Assembly (NCBI GenBank): GCA_001775355.1
Contig: MEWM01000072.1
Coordinates: 2,262 to 21,585 of the forward strand
DNA: 19,324 nt
Source: a candidate division Zixibacteria bacterium RBG_16_43_9
GTDB taxonomy: Bacteria; Zixibacteria; MSB-5A5; RBG-16-43-9
Direction of reading: 5' to 3'
This document shows positions 7,520 to 13,638 of the stretch, in pieces. A program made the position numbers and the translations under genes. Under the pieces are notes generated by a model, which was not told the DNA's origin, did no database searches, and saw nothing but the letters and a program-made list of their open reading frames with translations. How positions within the stretch are numbered: the stretch's first letter is position 1; the number at the start of each line of letters is the position of its first letter.

Positions 7520-7608
7520 TGTCATTCTGAGCCCTCCGGGCGAAGCAATCTGTTTACTTCACCAGAAGCGGATTGCTTCGTCGGTCAAATGACCTCCTCG
7601 CAATGACA
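7520..7608. repeat. TGTCATT-type inverted-repeat element, copy 3
   Basis: An 89-bp element with left end tgtcattctga (7520-7530) and right end tcgcaatgaca (7598-7608), so the two ends belong to different sub-types. Internal arms are gaagcaatc and gattgcttcgtcgg. It sits between the two permease genes, 4 bases from the stop codon of the upstream one. Confidence 0.8.
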
Positions 7609-7612
7609 TATG

Positions 7613-8485
7613 CTAATCCTCAATCCCTCTTCCCAATCCAAAAGCCTTCATCTGCAGAAGCGAGAAAACCATTATGATAAAAAATAAACAATAGGCTATG
7701 GCTGAGGCATACCCGAAATTGAATTTATGCAGGCCCTGCTCATACACCAGATAGACCATGGTCAGGGTAGAATTCAAGGGACCTCCTTTAGTCATCACAA
7801 AAACCTCAATGAATATCTGGAACGATTTGATGGTGTTGATCAAAACGACGAAAAGGAACATCGGTCTCAGATGAGGTAAAGTAACAAATCTGAATTTCTG
7901 CCAGGAGTTTGCCCCGAAGGTATCAGAGATCTCATAAAGCTCAAGAGGAACTGCCTGCAGCGCAGCCAGGAAAAGCAGCATGTAATAACCAACAGAAACC
8001 CAGATATCCATAAGCATTATGGAAAGCAAAGCAGTTTTCTCTGAAAAAAGGAATCCCTTTTCAGGTGAGGACAGATTCAGAAGTTTGAAAAGAAAATTAA
8101 AATAACCATCCCTGGCATAAAGATGGGTGAAGACCAAAGCTATGACTACTAAGGATGTGATTGAAGGGACAAAATATCCAGCCCGAAAAAATCCCCTCAG
8201 GGGTATTTTCTGGTTTACTAAAATCGCCAGAACCAGTGCCAGGATAGTGGTAAAAGGAATGGTCCCCAGGACAAAAAATGAGGTGTTCTTCAAGGCAATC
8301 CAGAAATCGGGGTCCTGCAGGAGCTTAAAATAATTAGCAAGACCGATCCATTCTACTTCGCCAGTTAAGATGGAATATTTGGCGAAGCTTAAAATGAAAG
8401 AATAGATTAAAGGGAAAAGCCAGAACAGAAGTAGAATTATTATCCAGGGTGAAAGGAAAATAAAAGTGGTTTTAGGTTTGGGCAT
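7613..8485 (-). CDS. Sugar ABC transporter permease, MalF/UgpA-like (CUT1 family)
   Basis: A 290-residue inner-membrane permease with an N-terminal TM starting FIFLSPWIIILLLFWLFPLI and about six TM segments. The stretch LVVIALVFTHLYARDGYFN and the MTKGGPLNSTLTMVYLVYEQ segment are typical of UgpA/MalF-type subunits. The EAA loop near residues 182-208 reads LYEISDTFGANSWQKF and TLPHLRP. It differs from the usual EAA-x-IDGA by having ISDTFGA, so the usual Ala-Ala and Ile-Asp pairs are replaced. The MalG-like partner has the standard loop. It is transcribed from the binding-protein side but separated from that gene by repeats and the GyrI-like gene. No ribosome-binding site is seen before the ATG. 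Confidence 0.93.
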   Translation of the reverse strand: MPKPKTTFIFLSPWIIILLLFWLFPLIYSFILSFAKYSILTGEVEWIGLANYFKLLQDPDFWIALKNTSFFVLGTIPFTTILALVLAILVNQKIPLRGFFRAGYFVPSITSLVVIALVFTHLYARDGYFNFLFKLLNLSSPEKGFLFSEKTALLSIMLMDIWVSVGYYMLLFLAALQAVPLELYEISDTFGANSWQKFRFVTLPHLRPMFLFVVLINTIKSFQIFIEVFVMTKGGPLNSTLTMVYLVYEQGLHKFNFGYASAIAYCLFFIIMVFSLLQMKAFGLGRGIED

Positions 8486-8512
8486 TGGTTAATTATTTCA
8501 CCGCTGATTGGC

Positions 8513-8635
8513 TCGTAGTGCGAGGCCGTCAAGGTCTTGTCCGCCAGTGGCGGATCAGCCTCGCCTTAGCGACCCTGTCCTACGGTGGCTACGCCAGACG
8601 TAGTCTCCGTTAATAGGAAAAGGGTCGCACTACGA
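8513..8635. repeat. TCGTAGTGCGA-type inverted-repeat element, copy 1
   Basis: A 123-bp element with perfect 11-bp ends tcgtagtgcga (8513-8523) and tcgcactacga (8625-8635). It shares a long core (ttagcgaccctgtcctacgg, then tccgttaataggaaaagg) with 13305-13397. Compared with that copy it carries two extra hairpins (tccgcc...ggcgga and tggctacgcca with gacgtagtc), so it appears to hold nested small insertions. The 332-base gap 8486-8817 is made of this element, the next inverted repeat and a hairpin; no gene is seen there. Confidence 0.8.
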
Positions 8636-8647
8636 AAATCTGATTTC

Positions 8648-8731
8648 ACAGCTGATTGAACAGATTAAGCCGATGAAAATAGCTGAAGGTTCTTAGTTTT
8701 TAACATCTGCTTAATCAATATAATCAGCTGT
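8648..8731. repeat. 84-bp inverted repeat
   Basis: Outer arms acagctgatt (8648-8657) and aatcagctgt (8722-8731) are perfect. Inner arms gattaagccgatg and catctgcttaatc pair with one mismatch. The structure resembles a small non-autonomous repeat; it has no coding capacity and no other copy in the window. Confidence 0.65.
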
Positions 8732-8769
8732 AAAGTTTTTCATTTTTTTGTTCGTGCAAGTAATTCGAA

Positions 8770-8799
8770 TTGGTTCGGGAAATCCAATTCCCGAACCAA
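8770..8799. repeat. Hairpin beyond the GyrI-like gene
   Basis: ttggttcggga (8770-8780) pairs perfectly with tcccgaaccaa (8789-8799) around an 8-base loop. It lies just beyond the 3' end of the minus-strand GyrI-like gene, but no T-tract follows on that strand, so termination is uncertain. Confidence 0.55.
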
Positions 8800-8817
8800 C
8801 TGGAAAAAAATTTAAAA

Positions 8818-9237
8818 TCATTTTATCGGTAGCATTAAAATAAGTTCATTTTGACTTCTATAGAATTCAATCTCTGGCCTTTCCCTCTCCGCTTCAAATT
8901 CTTTTAACATCTCTTCAAATGCTCCAACAATTTTTTGAGGAATATCTTTTTCTGCTGACCAGTTTTTTAATTTCCGACTGGCATATTTCCCTCCAAGGAG
9001 TGTTCCGATTTCAAGTGCAGGATTGTCAAGATTATCTCCTTCTTTTATCTCGACACAAGCCCAATATTCAGGATTTCCCTGGTTATAAAAAAATGCGCCA
9101 TAGAACTTTCTCCCTTTAAGAGTAGGCAAATGACTTTCTAATTTTTCAAACGCCTTGGGGACACCTGAAGGTATATCAGAGGTTTTTATATACAGTACTT
9201 TTTTACTGTTAAATTCTATGATATTTGTTTTGTTCAT
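8818..9237 (-). CDS. Probable GyrI-like effector-binding domain protein
   Basis: A 139-residue, apparently cytosolic protein without signal or membrane segments. The pattern fits stand-alone GyrI/AraC-type small-molecule-binding domains: a phenylalanine/leucine-rich first half (KFYGAFFYN), a central YWACVEIKEGD strand, GTLLGGKYASRKLKNW, and a closing helix and strand of the type RPEIEFYRSQNELILMLPI. Such domains bind hydrophobic or cationic ligands, sometimes as the effector part of regulators; no DNA-binding domain is present. It lies inside the ABC importer operon, between binding protein and MalF-like permease, flanked on both sides by repeats, and is visibly more A+T-rich than the transport genes. 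A late insertion is likely, but a ligand-sensing role in the operon cannot be excluded. Family assignment is from pattern recall and is moderate. Confidence 0.65.
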   Translation of the reverse strand: MNKTNIIEFNSKKVLYIKTSDIPSGVPKAFEKLESHLPTLKGRKFYGAFFYNQGNPEYWACVEIKEGDNLDNPALEIGTLLGGKYASRKLKNWSAEKDIPQKIVGAFEEMLKEFEAERERPEIEFYRSQNELILMLPIK

Positions 9238-9299
9238 ATAACCACTTTACAAGCTCGTCATTTTTGATTCTTCGGGAATAAGAATTCTTGAAGCGAATG

Positions 9300-9325
9300 G
9301 CATCGGCATTTCCTAATGCCGATGC
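9300..9325. repeat. Hairpin upstream of the GyrI-like gene
   Basis: gcatcggcat (9300-9309) pairs perfectly with atgccgatgc (9316-9325) around 6 bases. It lies between the binding-protein gene and the GyrI-like gene and could stop or stabilise the transcript, but there is no T-tract. Confidence 0.5.
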
Positions 9326-9353
9326 ATCGAAGTGTTCTGTCCTTACAGTTACA

Positions 9354-9385
9354 GCGACCCCACCAGAGGCGGGGTCGCACTACGA
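9354..9385. repeat. Fragment of the TCGTAGTGCGA-type element
   Basis: The hairpin gcgacccc (9354-9361) / ggggtcgc (9371-9378) runs into tcgcactacga (9375-9385), the same right end as at 8625 and 13387. The rest of the element is missing. It ends 4 bases from the stop of the binding-protein gene. Confidence 0.6.
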
Positions 9386-9389
9386 AAAA

Positions 9390-10616
9390 TCATTTTAATA
9401 TCTTATCTATCTCCACTTTTGCCTCATCTAATGCCTGAGAAGGTGTTTTTTTATCATACATCACCCGTTCAACGGCTTTCTCAATTATCTCCTCGATATA
9501 GACCCATTGAGGAACAGCAGGTGAGGTCTGGGAATATCTTAACTGTTCCTGAAAGACTAAAAGATTTTTGTTATTCTGATAATAGGGGTCAAGCTCAGAC
9601 CCTTTAGCTGAAGGGATAGCTGAGCCGATGGCTTTACAGAGTTTTAAGGAATTTTCTTTTTTAATCAGATACTGGATGAATTTCTTAGCGGAGTCAGGAT
9701 TTTTGCATTTATTGCTAATTACTAAGAACTCACCCCCGGCAAAAGAGGAGAAAACTCCTTTTTCTGGTTTGGGGATAAGGCAGACACCAAATTTCAAGTC
9801 CGGCAGATTCTTCTGAATATCGTTTAAAAGCCATCCGCCTGATATCAAAAAGCCAATTTTACCCTGCTTGAAACTTTCGTCCAGCATTCTCTGATTATCA
9901 ATAGTACCTTGTTCTGTTAATTTCTTATAAAACTCCAGTGCTTCTTTTCCTGCTGCGGAGTTTACCTCTGAGCTTTTACGATCTTCTGACAGGATTTCGC
10001 CTCCATTTCCCCAGAAGAAAGGAAGGAACTTTTTATATAATCTGTGCCTTTCAGCAGAGTTTGCTCCAAAACCGTAAGCTTGCGGTTTGAGGTGATTAAT
10101 TTTTTTACAATAACTCAGAAGTTCATCCCAGGTCAGCGGAGGCTTTTCCGGGTCTAACCCAACTTTTTCCATAAGGTCTTTATTATAAAACAAGACCCTG
10201 GTATCTAAAACCCAGGGGAAACCATATATTCTGCTTTGATAAGTGGCAGGCTCCCACATCAGAAAATCATTCTGGATTTTCTCTGCCTCTCCGGTTACGT
10301 CCAGAAGAACATCCTGTGAGGAAAACTCCGGCACCCAGTCTGAGCCTAATTCCAAAACATCCGGAGTAGTGCCTGAGGCAAAAGCTACCACGATCTTATC
10401 GTGTCCTTCAGACCAGGTTAAGTCGGTAAGTTTTATCTTTATATCGGGATTTTCTTTTTCAAAATCGTTTATTATATCAATCAATGTTGGCTTGACCTTC
10501 GGGTCGGTCCAGAATTGCCAGAAATCTAAAACTATTTCACTTTTTTTCTGTTTAGCGCAGGAAGAAATCAAAAGAATTGAACAAAAGATAAGGTAGATGA
10601 AAGTAATCTTTTTCAA
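9390..10616 (-). CDS. Sugar ABC transporter substrate-binding lipoprotein (family 1)
   Basis: A 408-residue extracytoplasmic binding protein. It has a lipoprotein signal: basic MKK, hydrophobic stretch and lipobox LISSC with the lipid-modified Cys at 20. The mature part has the family 1 pattern: VLDFWQFWTD, DFEKENPDIKIK, ASGTTPDVLELGSDWVPEF, YGFPWVLDTRVLFYNKDLMEKVGLDPEKPP (seen in segments), TWDEL, and a late GGEFLVIS / AKKFIQYLI segment. The start is TTG at 10616; an AAGGAGA ribosome-binding site lies 4 bases upstream and the TTG begins the MKKI signal peptide. It heads a minus-strand operon with a MalF-like and a MalG-like permease. The ligand is unknown; several aromatic residues suggest an oligosaccharide or glycerol-phosphate-type solute. 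Confidence 0.93.
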   Translation of the reverse strand: MKKITFIYLIFCSILLISSCAKQKKSEIVLDFWQFWTDPKVKPTLIDIINDFEKENPDIKIKLTDLTWSEGHDKIVVAFASGTTPDVLELGSDWVPEFSSQDVLLDVTGEAEKIQNDFLMWEPATYQSRIYGFPWVLDTRVLFYNKDLMEKVGLDPEKPPLTWDELLSYCKKINHLKPQAYGFGANSAERHRLYKKFLPFFWGNGGEILSEDRKSSEVNSAAGKEALEFYKKLTEQGTIDNQRMLDESFKQGKIGFLISGGWLLNDIQKNLPDLKFGVCLIPKPEKGVFSSFAGGEFLVISNKCKNPDSAKKFIQYLIKKENSLKLCKAIGSAIPSAKGSELDPYYQNNKNLLVFQEQLRYSQTSPAVPQWVYIEEIIEKAVERVMYDKKTPSQALDEAKVEIDKILK

Positions 10617-10633
10617 AGCGTCTCCTTTTCTGG

Positions 10634-10663
10634 GTAATAAAGGTCTGGAGAAAGGTTTGTCAA
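10634..10663 (-). promoter_or_regulatory. Possible promoter for the sugar importer operon
   Basis: On the minus strand TTGACA (10663-10658) is followed after 18 bases by TATTAC (10639-10634). The -35 is a perfect match and the -10 is only fair. Transcription would start nearly at the ribosome-binding site, giving a very short leader, which lowers confidence. Confidence 0.35.
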
Positions 10664-10680
10664 GAACTAATCTCGATTAT

Positions 10681-10729
10681 GGAGTGCATCCCACCTGGGG
10701 CTGGATGCAGCATCCACTGGATGCACTCC
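10681..10729. repeat. Cruciform-forming inverted repeat between divergent operons
   Basis: Outer arms ggagtgcatcc (10681-10691) and ggatgcactcc (10719-10729) are perfect over 11 bp. An inner hairpin ggatgc-a-gcatcc lies at 10703-10715. It sits between two back-to-back TTGACA boxes (10658 minus, 10743 plus), so it may be a repeat element or a shared operator; the sequence alone does not decide. Confidence 0.6.
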
Positions 10730-10742
10730 AAAACATTTTTCC

Positions 10743-10770
10743 TTGACAAGAAACTTTTATTTCCTACTTT
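10743..10770 (+). promoter_or_regulatory. Probable promoter of the DUF6754 cluster
   Basis: TTGACA at 10743-10748 and TACTTT at 10765-10770 are separated by 16 bases. The site lies 24 bases before the first gene of the cluster. Confidence 0.5.
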
Positions 10771-10787
10771 GTCTTACAGAACTTATC

Positions 10788-10794
10788 AAGGAGG
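10788..10794 (+). promoter_or_regulatory. Ribosome-binding site touching the annotated start codon
   Basis: aaggagg ends at 10794 and the ATG begins at 10795, leaving no spacer. With a normal spacing of 6 bases the start would be CTG at 10801, in the same frame, which would shorten the signal peptide by two residues. No other in-frame ATG, GTG or TTG is near. Confidence 0.6.
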
Positions 10795-11655
10795 ATGAAC
10801 CTGAAGGGGAAAATCCGCTCTCTCATTTCTCTGCTCGTTTTTTTCGTTAGCTTCGGTTCTACAGCTTTGGCAGCAGAAGAGGTCAGATGGTTTGATTCGC
10901 AGAAAACAGGTCTCTTAATCGGAATATTCATTACCATTGTCCTTGTTTTCGGTTTCATCCTTTATGGGAAGAAAAAAGGTAGCCTGAAAATCCGCTCCAT
11001 CCCCGGGTTGGAGGCGATGGATGAGGCAGTTGGTAGAGCTACAGAAATGGGAAAGCCGATCTTGTTCTCCTCTGGCTTAGGAAAGATGGAAAGGGTGGCA
11101 ACTATGGCTTCGATGAATATCCTGGGAAGCGTGGCTGAGAAGATAGCTGAGTATAACACTCCCCTGATAATTCCAAATTACGACCCGATGGTGACAACTG
11201 TTGCCCAGGAGGTGGTCAAAGAGAGTTTCAGCAAGGCGGGTCACCCTGAAAGCTTCAAGCAGGAAAATATATACTTTGTTACCCAGAGCCAGTTCGGATA
11301 TGTGGCGGCAGTGGATGGAATAATGCTCAGGGAAAAACCTGCAACCAATCTTTTCCTGGGGACCTTTGAGGCGGAATCTCTCATTTTAGCAGAAACTGGA
11401 AATTCTATCGGAGCTTTGCAGATTGCTGGGACTGATTCGACCATTCAGCTTTCCTTCTTTATAGTTGCTTGCGATTATACCCTGATCGGCGAGGAGTTTT
11501 TTGCAGCCAGCGGTTATCTGACCAAAGACCCTTTGGTTTTAGGAAGTATTAAGGGGCAGGATTTTTTGAAACTGATCATAGGTATCCTGATAGTTGCAGG
11601 TGGAATTTTCTCCACCTTAGGACACAATTTCTTAATCAACTTCTTAGGAAAATGA
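10795..11655 (+). CDS. DUF6754-family membrane-associated protein
   Basis: Function unknown. The 286-residue protein has a signal peptide (cleavage near ALA at 24-26), a membrane segment at about 38-57 followed by a basic stop-transfer GKKKG, a soluble domain at about 66-255, and a last membrane segment at about 258-280. The soluble domain shows the DUF6754 landmarks: IPGLEAMDEAVGRATEMGKP at 69-88, TPLIIPNYDPMV at 122-133, AQEVVKESF, VDGIMLREKPATNLFLGTF at 173-191, AGTDSTIQLSFFIVACDYTLIGEE and a LGSIKGQD end. It leads a four-gene run of membrane proteins on the + strand, with 4 bases to the second gene. The product is probably a membrane-bound scaffold or enzyme of a complex formed with those neighbours (inference). 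Confidence 0.8.
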   Translation: MNLKGKIRSLISLLVFFVSFGSTALAAEEVRWFDSQKTGLLIGIFITIVLVFGFILYGKKKGSLKIRSIPGLEAMDEAVGRATEMGKPILFSSGLGKMERVATMASMNILGSVAEKIAEYNTPLIIPNYDPMVTTVAQEVVKESFSKAGHPESFKQENIYFVTQSQFGYVAAVDGIMLREKPATNLFLGTFEAESLILAETGNSIGALQIAGTDSTIQLSFFIVACDYTLIGEEFFAASGYLTKDPLVLGSIKGQDFLKLIIGILIVAGGIFSTLGHNFLINFLGK

Positions 11656-11659
11656 CAAG

Positions 11660-12280
11660 ATGAGAAGGCAGATTCCCATAGTGGTCTGTTTTGTATTCGG
11701 CATATTTATGTTAGCCCAGTTTTTTGTGTCTCATCCTTTGTTTACCAGGGGTTATCAAAATGTGCTGGACTGGATGCAGATCATCTTTGTTTTTGCACTA
11801 CTGGTTGGAGCTTTAAGTTTTCTTATTCTTCACTTGGAGAAAATTTCAAAAAGGCAAAAAGACTGGATCTATAATTTCGTTGCATTATCAGGACTCACTG
11901 CAATGGTATTTCTGGGATTCTTTAAAGGCATTCAGAAAGACTCGCCCTTCCTCTGGGTTTTTGATAATCTTCAGGTTCCGATGCAGTCTACGATGTTTTC
12001 ACTTTTAGCCTTTTTTGTAGCTTCAGCTGCCTATCGCGGTTTCAGGGCAAGAAATTTTCAGTCAGTTGTTCTGCTTGTAGCTGGAGTTTTGATCATACTG
12101 GGACGGGTTCCATTGGGAGAGATGCTCCACTCGAAGATCCCTGAGTCAGCCACTTGGGTTTTGAACGTCCCCTCTATGGCGGCAAGAAGGGGAATCCTAA
12201 TCGGCATCGGCTTAGGCTCGATTGCCACTTCTTTAAGAATAATAGTAGGGATTGAAAGGACATATTTGGGGAAAGGATGA
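11660..12280 (+). CDS. Polytopic membrane protein of the DUF6754 cluster
   Basis: Not assigned to a named family. The 206-residue protein has about six hydrophobic segments (near residues 5-24, 40-60, 70-90, 108-124, 134-150 and 172-196). Between the fifth and last lies a short polar stretch with IPESATWVLNVPSMAARRG. The end, GIGLGSIATSLRIIVGIERTYLG, has a charged IER followed by a Tyr and looks like a conserved C-terminal motif. It starts 4 bases after the DUF6754 stop, so the two are almost certainly co-translated. No catalytic motif is visible. It is probably an integral partner of the DUF6754 protein; a transport or scaffold role would be guesswork. Confidence 0.75.
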   Translation: MRRQIPIVVCFVFGIFMLAQFFVSHPLFTRGYQNVLDWMQIIFVFALLVGALSFLILHLEKISKRQKDWIYNFVALSGLTAMVFLGFFKGIQKDSPFLWVFDNLQVPMQSTMFSLLAFFVASAAYRGFRARNFQSVVLLVAGVLIILGRVPLGEMLHSKIPESATWVLNVPSMAARRGILIGIGLGSIATSLRIIVGIERTYLGKG

Positions 12281-12392
12281 AAAAGCCAGGAGCTTGTAGC
12301 AGGTAGCTGGTAGCAAAGAAACAATCGGTAGCACTGCCTTGTCCTCAAGGCGGGACTGAAGGGTTGGTCTCCTCTGCCCTTGTGGGAGGAAG

Positions 12393-12446
12393 TGTAGTTG
12401 CCCAATTTATTGGGCTTGCCTTTGCTCGATAAATCGAGCAACTACA
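12393..12446. repeat. TGTAGTTG-type repeat forming a three-way junction
   Basis: Outer arms tgtagttg (12393-12400) and caactaca (12439-12446) enclose two perfect 7-bp hairpins, gcccaat/attgggc (12400-12415) and gctcgat/atcgagc (12424-12439). A partial copy lies at 6548-6571. The whole gap 12281-12483 is repeat-like DNA with no gene of its own. Confidence 0.75.
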
Positions 12447-12450
12447 ATGA

Positions 12451-12473
12451 AGAACAGGCAGGATGCCCGTTCT
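12451..12473. repeat. AGAACAG-type hairpin, copy 1
   Basis: agaacaggca (12451-12460) pairs with tgcccgttct (12464-12473) with one mismatch. A related perfect hairpin is at 13455-13478. It is only 11 bases before the probable start of the next gene and contains an in-frame ATG at 12463 that is probably not the true start. Confidence 0.6.
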
Positions 12474-12483
12474 ACCAAAATAT

Positions 12484-13296
12484 ATGAAACTAAATCTTGA
12501 CCGAAGAATCATATTTATCCTGATGGCAATTGCGGTCATTTTCCCATTGGTTTTCAAATTGGGACTGCCAAATAAAGTGACTCCAGAGGTGAAAAATTTT
12601 TTTGAGCAGATGGAGAATTTGAAGGATACCTCAGTGGTTTTGATCTCATTTGATTTTGAAGCCTCATCTTTTCCTGAGGTCCAGCCGCTGGCTAATGCGA
12701 TTTTGATGCACTGTTTTTCCAATAATCTTAAAGTAATCGGGATTTCACTTTTAGCTGAAGGGACTGCTTTAGGTGAAAAGGTCTTAAAGGAAAATGCTCT
12801 CAAATACAGTAAAACCTACGGTAAAGATTACGTCTTCTTAGGTTTCAGACCTCAGGTTACTGCTACCATCTTGGCTTTAGGCGAAGATTTTCATAAGATC
12901 TTCCCTGAGGATTATTATGGAGTTTCCACTGCTGATTTAGAGCTGACCAGAAACATAAAAGATTATAAAGACATTTCTTTGATAATTTCAGTGACTGATG
13001 GAGATATCCCTTTTTCCTGGATAAATTATGCAGTGGCAAGATATAACAAAGATTTAGCAGTATTGACAACTGCGGTTATGGCGACCAGCTTTTATCCTTT
13101 TTTGAATTCAGGGCAGATTAAAGGTTTAGTCAGTGGTCTCAAAGGCGCAGCCGAGTATGAGATTTTGTTGAAAAAGCCTGGTATGGGTGCAAGGGGAATG
13201 GATGCCCAATCTATGGCGCATCTTTTGATTATTCTTCTGGTGGTTCTGGGAAATGTTGGATATTGGATGAATAGAAAAAAAGGTTCAAGGGTTTAA
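12484..13296 (+). CDS. Membrane-anchored protein of the DUF6754 cluster, Rossmann-like middle domain
   Basis: Not assigned to a characterised family. From ATG 12484 the protein has 270 residues: a basic start MKLNLDRR, an N-terminal membrane segment at about 9-26, a soluble alpha/beta domain, and a C-terminal membrane segment near 243-262 followed by NRKKG. The soluble part begins with VVLISFDFEASSFPEVQPLA and holds HCFSNNLKVIGISLL, YGKDYVFLGFRPQ and EDFHKIFPEDYYGV, then a second beta-alpha unit with SLIISVTDGD and a late GLVSGLKGAAEYEILL. Both membrane segments and the order of genes indicate that it works with the DUF6754 protein. An upstream in-frame ATG at 12463 lies inside a repeat hairpin and would add seven residues, so I prefer 12484. 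The last codons and stop (ggt tca agg gtt taa) are in a GTTCAA-type repeat. Confidence 0.75.
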   Translation: MKLNLDRRIIFILMAIAVIFPLVFKLGLPNKVTPEVKNFFEQMENLKDTSVVLISFDFEASSFPEVQPLANAILMHCFSNNLKVIGISLLAEGTALGEKVLKENALKYSKTYGKDYVFLGFRPQVTATILALGEDFHKIFPEDYYGVSTADLELTRNIKDYKDISLIISVTDGDIPFSWINYAVARYNKDLAVLTTAVMATSFYPFLNSGQIKGLVSGLKGAAEYEILLKKPGMGARGMDAQSMAHLLIILLVVLGNVGYWMNRKKGSRV

Positions 13297-13304
13297 GAGT
13301 TCAA
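13281..13304. repeat. GTTCAA-type repeat, copy 3
   Basis: aggttcaagggtttaagagttcaa (seen in shorter units from 13281 to 13304) holds the stop codon of the preceding gene and runs directly into the TCGTAGTGCGA-type element. A similar string is at 19186. Confidence 0.65.
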
Positions 13305-13397
13305 TCGCAGTGCGAGGCCTCAAGGTCTTGAGACTTTAAGCCTCGCTTAGCGACCCTGTCCTACGGATCCGTTAATAGGAAAAGGGTCGCACTACGA
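13305..13397. repeat. TCGTAGTGCGA-type inverted-repeat element, copy 2
   Basis: A 93-bp element with ends tcgcagtgcga (13305-13315) and tcgcactacga (13387-13397), pairing with one mismatch. It shares the core ttagcgaccctgtcctacgg and tccgttaataggaaaagg with 8513-8635 but lacks that copy's two extra hairpins. The 342-base gap 13297-13638 is entirely repeat DNA: this element, two hairpins and a TGTCATT-type element. Confidence 0.8.
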
Positions 13398-13454
13398 GAT
13401 TCAGGTAAGTCGGACATTCCTGTGGCTACGACAGGCTTTGCTCTCTGACCCTGA

Positions 13455-13478
13455 AGAACAGACAAGAATGTCTGTTCT
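13455..13478. repeat. AGAACAG-type hairpin, copy 2
   Basis: agaacagaca (13455-13464) pairs perfectly with tgtctgttct (13469-13478) around AGAA. The same framework (gaagaaca ... gttctacc) flanks the hairpin at 12451. Confidence 0.65.
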
Positions 13479-13496
13479 ACCTGTCACCCTATGTGG

Positions 13497-13520
13497 CCGT
13501 CGGGTCCCCTGACCCGACGG
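13497..13520. repeat. Perfect 10-bp hairpin in the repeat-filled gap
   Basis: ccgtcgggtc (13497-13506) pairs with gacccgacgg (13511-13520) around CCCT. The cgggtc/gacccg core resembles the hairpin at 6506. Confidence 0.6.
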
Positions 13521-13548
13521 AAAACTGATGACACTGGGACTAGACCAT

Positions 13549-13621
13549 TGTCATTCTGAGCGGAGCGAAGAATCTTATATCGGAAAAGCGGGATTCTTCG
13601 GCCATAGGCCTCAGAATGACA
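13549..13621. repeat. TGTCATT-type inverted-repeat element, copy 4
   Basis: A 73-bp element with perfect ends tgtcattctga (13549-13559) and tcagaatgaca (13611-13621) and internal gaagaatc/gattcttc arms. It ends one base before the AAAGGAG ribosome-binding site of the next gene. Confidence 0.85.
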
Positions 13622-13638
13622 GAAAGGAGTAATCCAAT

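Noticed and set aside
8127..8333. + strand open frame opposite the MalF-like permease
   Set aside because: It is a shadow of the permease coding strand with no independent signals.
12393..12446. tRNA-like cloverleaf
   Set aside because: It has only two internal hairpins, two-base loops, no anticodon arm and no GTTC-type T-loop; it is better read as a structured repeat.
12463..12483. Upstream ATG adding seven residues to the third cluster protein
   Set aside because: The ATG lies inside the AGAACAG hairpin; the next in-frame ATG begins a typical basic-then-hydrophobic anchor.
13305..13621. Dense run of palindromes resembling a CRISPR array
   Set aside because: The units differ in sequence and length, and there is no regular repeat-spacer spacing or nearby cas gene.
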